Below are positions 26,750-30,981 of a stretch of 30,981 nt of DNA, piece by piece; the stretch's first letter is position 1, and every line of letters starts with the position of its first letter. The notes beneath the pieces were generated by a model. It saw only the letters and a list, made by a program, of their open reading frames with translations. It ran no database searches and was not told where the DNA came from. The position numbers and the translations under genes were made by a program. Origin of the DNA: Asparagopsis taxiformis (Eukaryota > Rhodophyta > Florideophyceae > Bonnemaisoniales > Bonnemaisoniaceae); contig JALQPE010000466.1 in assembly GCA_030407315.1 (NCBI GenBank), forward strand, positions 1-30,981, written 5' to 3'.

Positions 26750-27416
26750 CCACGGTGCACTGTCCTGGGCAGTACCTGGAGACAGTGATTTTCACTGTCC
26801 TGGGCAGTACTGGAGACAGTGATTTTCACTGTCCTGGGCAGTACCTGGAGACAGTGATTTTCACTGTCCTGGGCAGTACCTGGAGACAGTGATTTTCACT
26901 GTCCTGGGCAGTACCTGGAGACAGTGATTTTCACTGTCCTGGGCAGTACCTGGAGACAGTGATTTTTCACTGTCCTGGGCAGTACCTGGAGACAGTGATT
27001 TCACTGTCCTGGGCAGTACCTGGAGACAGTGATTTTCACTGTCCTGGGCAGTACCTGTAGACAGTACTTTTGTGCTGCCCTGGGCAGTACCTGTAGACAG
27101 TACTTTGTGCTGCCCTGGGCACACCTGTAGACAGTACTTTGTGCTGCCCTGGGCAGCACCTGTAGACAGTACTTTGTGCTGCCCTGGGCAGCACCTGTAG
27201 ACAGTATTTCGTGCTGCCCTGGCACCAACCTGTAGACAGTACTTTGTGCTGCCCTGGGCAGCACCTGTAGACAGTATTTCGTGCTGCCCTGGGCAGCACC
27301 TGGAGACAGTATTTCGTGCTGCCCTGGGCAGCACCTGGAGACAGTATTTCGTGCTGCCCTGGGCAGCACCTGGAGACAGTATTTCGTGCTGCCCTGGGCA
27401 GCACCTGGAGACAGTA
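26750..27416. repeat. 35-bp palindromic tandem array, about 19 copies in two subtypes
   Basis: CCTGGG recurs from 26764 to 27393 at 35-bp steps, with occasional one-base changes in spacing. The first nine units or so carry CACTGTCCTGGGCAGTAC; the last ten or so carry GTGCTGCCCTGGGCAGCAC, a palindrome with 9-bp arms around one central base. Changes in one arm are mostly matched by changes in the other, so the dyad is kept. The minus- and plus-strand open frames here are repeat artefacts. Confidence 0.92.
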
Positions 27417-28113
27417 AAAGTAGTTCCTGATATAGTAAAATTCGGTGTCTGGGAGTGGTGGATGAGATGGAGCGTCACGCTGTCGTGGGCATCTTTCTGG
27501 GGTAGAGGAAGGCAGTTCTAGCGCTATGAGGATGGGGCATGGACGGTATTCATTGGGAATGGACAGAATAGTACGGCTAGGAATTTTTATTTCGTAGTGA
27601 CTATGAGCTAGCGAGAGGTATACGCGGTAGGATAGGTAGCAATCTAAGAGGGTGCGATATGGGAAGCTTCACTCTGGATTTGTTTTATTTGCGCAGGCTA
27701 CATTGAGAATAAACAATCCCTATGTTAAAAGCTACTACAAACTAACACTTTCCCGACGAGTAAAACTAAAACTACTAGAAAAGTCTAGAAATCTATCAAC
27801 TGATTGAGCTGCATGAATAAGCTAGGAAATGAAGAGAAGAAGAAAAAATGATGTAGAGAAAGGAAACAAGTTAGTGACGTTGAATTTGAGAGGGAATTGA
27901 TGGTGATTCTTTAGAGACTAACGTACCTTAACAAATACCATTGCATCCCAAATTGAGATATGTACACAGGCAGAAAAGAAAATTGTGGAGAAGTGGTAAG
28001 AGAGAAAGATAAATGAAAGTAGAATTGGAACACTCACCGACTGGAAACCTGAGAAAGAGAAAACGAAAGAAAACTGGGTTAGTGGCGTGAGTTGTGGAAA
28101 CGTACCATCATGG
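27417..28113. other. AT-rich non-coding stretch; nothing recognised
   Basis: No coding region, repeat array or RNA gene is supported. Open frames are short and lack recognisable sequence. The dispersed GGTT-N4-AACC motif was not seen here. Confidence 0.5.
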
Positions 28114-28253
28114 TTCATATCCGTCGGAGACAAAGCAACAACTTTGGCCTTGGGAGCCGTATTGATGATCTAAAACTTACGCTTTGGAAGCAGTTTAGAT
28201 GATCTATACGCTTCCACGGCCAGGGTTGTTGCTTTGCTTCCGACGGATATGAA
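28114..28253. repeat. 140-bp imperfect inverted repeat (foldback or hairpin)
   Basis: The left arm from 28114 (TTCATATCCGTCGGA...) pairs with the right arm ending at 28253 (...CCGACGGATATGAA). The arms are about 64 bp, with scattered mismatches and a loop of about 12 bp. The outer 15 bp and an inner GCAACAAC and GATCATCTAAA-type block match closely. Short ATGG strings flank both sides. It could be a small MITE-like foldback element or the source of a hairpin RNA. Confidence 0.8.
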
Positions 28254-29217
28254 GATGGAAACAGGGATCTCCAGAATCTGTTGTTTAAGTAGCACTCTGC
28301 GGGCGGAAAATGACGTGTACTCTAACAATAGAGGGATGAATTTGAAACGGAGCGGTGTGAGGAGGCGATGGGAGGCCCAAAAAACGATACCTAGGGTGCG
28401 AATTACGCTTTGAAGCACATGACCTGGCAGAACAGGCGCAAAATTATTGTATCTTCTACCGCCTTCTCTAGTCTATAATGACGTCATCACTACAGAAATA
28501 TAGGAAAAACACTAGCATATCGGCCTACTGGAAAGGGGGAGGCGAGGAGTAGGAAAATGGCGCACTTTCCTGGACGAGGAGTCCGCGCTTCCAGTGATGA
28601 TTTGGACGGTATATATCGATGACGTCATTGCATGCTCTGAGCACACTTGGCAGGCAGTCAAAGCGGGCCACGTGGATTGGGCGGCTAGGAAACAGGAGTG
28701 TGGGAGAAATTTTAATTTTCATGTTGCAAGCGAGCAGTGAATCTGCATTGCAATATATAAATTTATGCTAATTAAGATATCACACCGAGTACGATTCAAC
28801 GAGAGATTGTGCTTTCAACTTGTAAATAGGGCCGAAAATGGTAGAGTATACGAGTAGGAAGTACGTGTATGAGAAAATCAGATTCAGTATTAGTGCCTAG
28901 AGCATCACTGCGAAATAAAACGGCCGTTTTCCGGAAATGGATACATCTTGGCTGGGTTTGTGGTTAGGGGATGCGATACAAGATAGCAAAACGATGTTGA
29001 GTCCGGATGAAATAGCAATCAATGTGCATAAAGCAATGAGCATAGGGCAAAGCATTGTGGTGAACCAGTTCATTGGATCGATGAAAGCCTGGAAAGGTTT
29101 TCGTAACGGTTAAAAGTAGTAGTACTGTATTGAGATAGTAGTCATGTCATAGAAGTTATAGAGTTGTATTCTATGCCACAAAACTGAGCGAAGAAGAAAA
29201 GAAAAAAAACATCAAGA
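28254..29217. other. Non-coding stretch with two TGACGTCA palindromes
   Basis: ATGACGTCAT occurs exactly at 28478-28487 and 28619-28628, 141 bp apart. This is the CRE-type core bound by bZIP factors in many eukaryotes. A sequence at 28410-28429 (TTGAAGCAC then ATGACCTGGCA) matches 10383-10401 except for one inserted base. Otherwise nothing is recognised. Confidence 0.45.
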
Positions 29218-30948
29218 TGGCTCCGAGACGGACTCCTATTCGAAAGAAAACCACAGGTCGTAGGACAAAGGCGAGATTCGATTCACTCAATGTGGCCAGT
29301 CCCAGTAAACAGCTTCCTGGGAAACTGCAGGGAGAAATCCGCCAGCAAGTGATGCAGCCTGCATGAACCAAGAAATCCCGAGAGGTAATGAGCTACGACG
29401 TGAGTGTACCACAGATGACCTATTGGAGTCCCCAATCCCTATGGGTGGACACAATAGAAGGTTGTATGATGTGTACAGCAACAACGATGAAGCTGGAAGT
29501 GACATCTACGTAGCATCGAGCACGCTAATGGAATCGGAGAAAGCAACCGGACGAGGTTTTCTGATTCCATTTCAAACTGGAGGCCCGATAGACCGAAATG
29601 CTGGGGATGAAGCATGTGGTGATTTCAAGGCATTACTACAATGGCCTGCGATGTATGGGGCTCTTCAGCTGAGTGGAACTCAAAGATGACAAGAGCCCAC
29701 TATTGAAGGTCCCTGTTCGGATGAATTTTCCGCAGAGATCCAAGTGAGCACGTCCCGTCGGACTCTGTGATGCGACAGAAGATACTCCCATTCTTGAGGA
29801 AACATTGCTATGCAAAGAGCTGTGACATCGAGGTTCCGATAGACCTTCGAAAGAGCGGAGCAAGAGCGCACAGCATCGAGGTGCAAGTAGGAACCGTTTG
29901 GAACAAACAGATGACAGAGACAATTGTGGAGGAATGGCGAAAGGTTCGTATTGTACTCCAAGCACATGGCTCTGAAAGTGTCCAGACTCGACCAATCTTT
30001 AAAGCATTCCGCAGTGATGCGAACAATCGAAGCTCGGAAGGAGAAAAATCAACCGCAGAGTGCAGCATTGAAGATTCGTTCATTGCAAAGTGCAGGAGGG
30101 GTGTTTTGAGCGACCCATTCGTTCGCACAGCAGTTGTTCCCATTGACAGCGATGGGAAAAGGGTTTGAAGCACATTTATGTACCTGATGGAACAGCAATT
30201 CGAATCCGATGTCATCCAGGAGCTCGTCAGGTTGCCGTCATCGAAAGAGCAAAAGGGTTCAGGAAGAATGACAGAGATGGTGGGAAACCGAAGAGGAGAA
30301 GAGTGGGCGGTACGTCGTTGTGGGACTTTTCATGCTAGGACCATAGTTACCTATGAGGCTCGACACGACGGTGAGCATGATGTGCATGTCGAAAAATATC
30401 TGCAGCGCGGAATGTCACATCTATTGGAATGGGAGAGGCAGCATGCTCTGCGAGCGATCGCAATGGTGTAATCGGAGCAGAGCCAAGGGAAAAGGAACAC
30501 GAGCTGGGGACGTGGATAACCGTTCTAATACCATTGGAATAAAGAGGGTGATATTGTTCCACACGTCGTATTGGTGAACAGGTATTTGAAAGAGCAGGTC
30601 GGAGAAGCATCCACCATGTTACTTTGCTTTCACCGGCGCGAGCTTTGCTGAAGCCAGAAACCCGCCCGATAGACTAGGAAGCCCCAATATGAAAAATTCG
30701 TGTTTCAGGGGTGTTTCTCGGATGTTTCGGAGACCACAGGTCGCAATGGCACCCAGCGTCTCCGCGAGAAGATGCACCATGTTGGGGCAAGCTGGAGGAT
30801 GGTCGAAACTACTTTGTTTACCGATTTCTCCTTTACACGGATGACTTTGAACCATTCACAAGCAGGAAGGGAAGTTTTGGTGGATGCATATGTTACCTCT
30901 CAATCTACCGCCTCGGAAAAAGGGGAAGCTACCAAGCGGTTCGAGTGA
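29218..30948 (+). pseudogene. Possible decayed coding region, family unknown
   Basis: Successive plus-strand frames look protein-like but are interrupted. A short ORF from an ATG at 29218 has a basic start (MAPRRTPIRKKTTGRRTKAR). It is followed by 29363-29689 in another frame, then 29767-30168 and 30178-30471 in the first frame separated by one stop, then 30700-30948. No domain was recognised. Several breaks suggest a pseudogene or an old element. Chance open frames cannot be excluded, and a spliced gene with introns is another option. Confidence 0.3.
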
Positions 30949-30981
30949 TTGGTTTGCCACCTCCGGGAGTGTCACAAATTG

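Larger units (their letters stand above)
8386..27416. mobile_element. Proposed large Tnp2/CACTA-like composite transposon
   Basis: Four long intronless ORFs (transposase, helicase, two unknowns) are embedded in related repeats. The palindromic motif GGTT-N4-AACC with a CTGACC-like tail recurs in the spacers from about 9.66 kb to 25.9 kb, and I did not notice it outside. Repeat family members at the two outer ends share the 11-mer ACTGTCCTGGG (9012-9022 on the left; the 35-bp array on the right). A Tnp2-type transposase with subterminal repeats is the known plan of CACTA elements. No terminal inverted repeats or target-site duplication could be found, so both borders are set by where the repeats start and stop. 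Nested insertions of several elements are the main alternative. Confidence 0.5.

Noticed and set aside
26861..27521. ORFs of 91 to 205 residues in the 35-bp array
   Set aside because: They are frame shadows of a tandem palindrome on both strands, with no non-repeat content.

Overview
This window is eukaryotic and dense in transposable elements. It holds a decayed Ty3/gypsy LTR retrotransposon with Pol domains in standard order. It also holds a Tnp2/CACTA-like DDE transposase and a UPF1-like SF1 helicase, both as intron-free ORFs of more than 1,100 codons, and many tandem and palindromic repeats. No operon signals, tRNA or rRNA genes were seen. Long intronless ORFs at middling GC next to a gypsy element fit an intron-poor lineage such as a multicellular red alga. 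That placement is an impression from gene style, not something the sequence proves.

Layout: (1) 1-6561, minus strand: the 5' LTR and broken gag-pol of a Ty3/gypsy element, cut by the left edge of the window. (2) 6752-8385, plus strand: a GC-rich coiled-coil gene of unknown function with one frameshift. (3) 8386-27416: an island with four long ORFs separated by related repeats. The ORFs are a Tnp2-like transposase (11032-14616, -), a UPF1-like helicase with a very long N-terminal region (15968-20416, -), an unknown 456-residue protein (21631-23001, +) and an unknown 591-residue protein (23595-25370, -). (4) 27417-30981: mostly non-coding DNA with a long inverted repeat (28114-28253) and what looks like a decayed coding region near the right end.

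The main hypothesis is that 8386-27416 (possibly to about 28430) is one large DNA transposon or its remnant. A palindromic motif, GGTT-N4-AACC usually followed by CTGACC or a variant, recurs in nearly every spacer between 9.6 and 26 kb, and I did not see it in the flanks. A piece of the 125-bp tandem unit found between the transposase and the helicase reappears about 10 kb away at 25867-25972, beyond three of the genes. The two outer ends carry related palindromic repeats (TGTTC-N3-GAACA on the left, CACTG..CCTGGG..CAGT on the right) and share an 11-mer. Tnp2/CACTA transposons are known to pair a large transposase with a second protein that binds subterminal repeats. One of the two unknown ORFs could play that part, and the helicase would be an unusual extra component. 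Terminal inverted repeats and target-site duplications were not found, so the single-element model is unproven.

CDS starts given here use the first ATG. Several longer open frames begin at GTG or TTG and were trimmed for that reason. All repeat periods were measured by hand.
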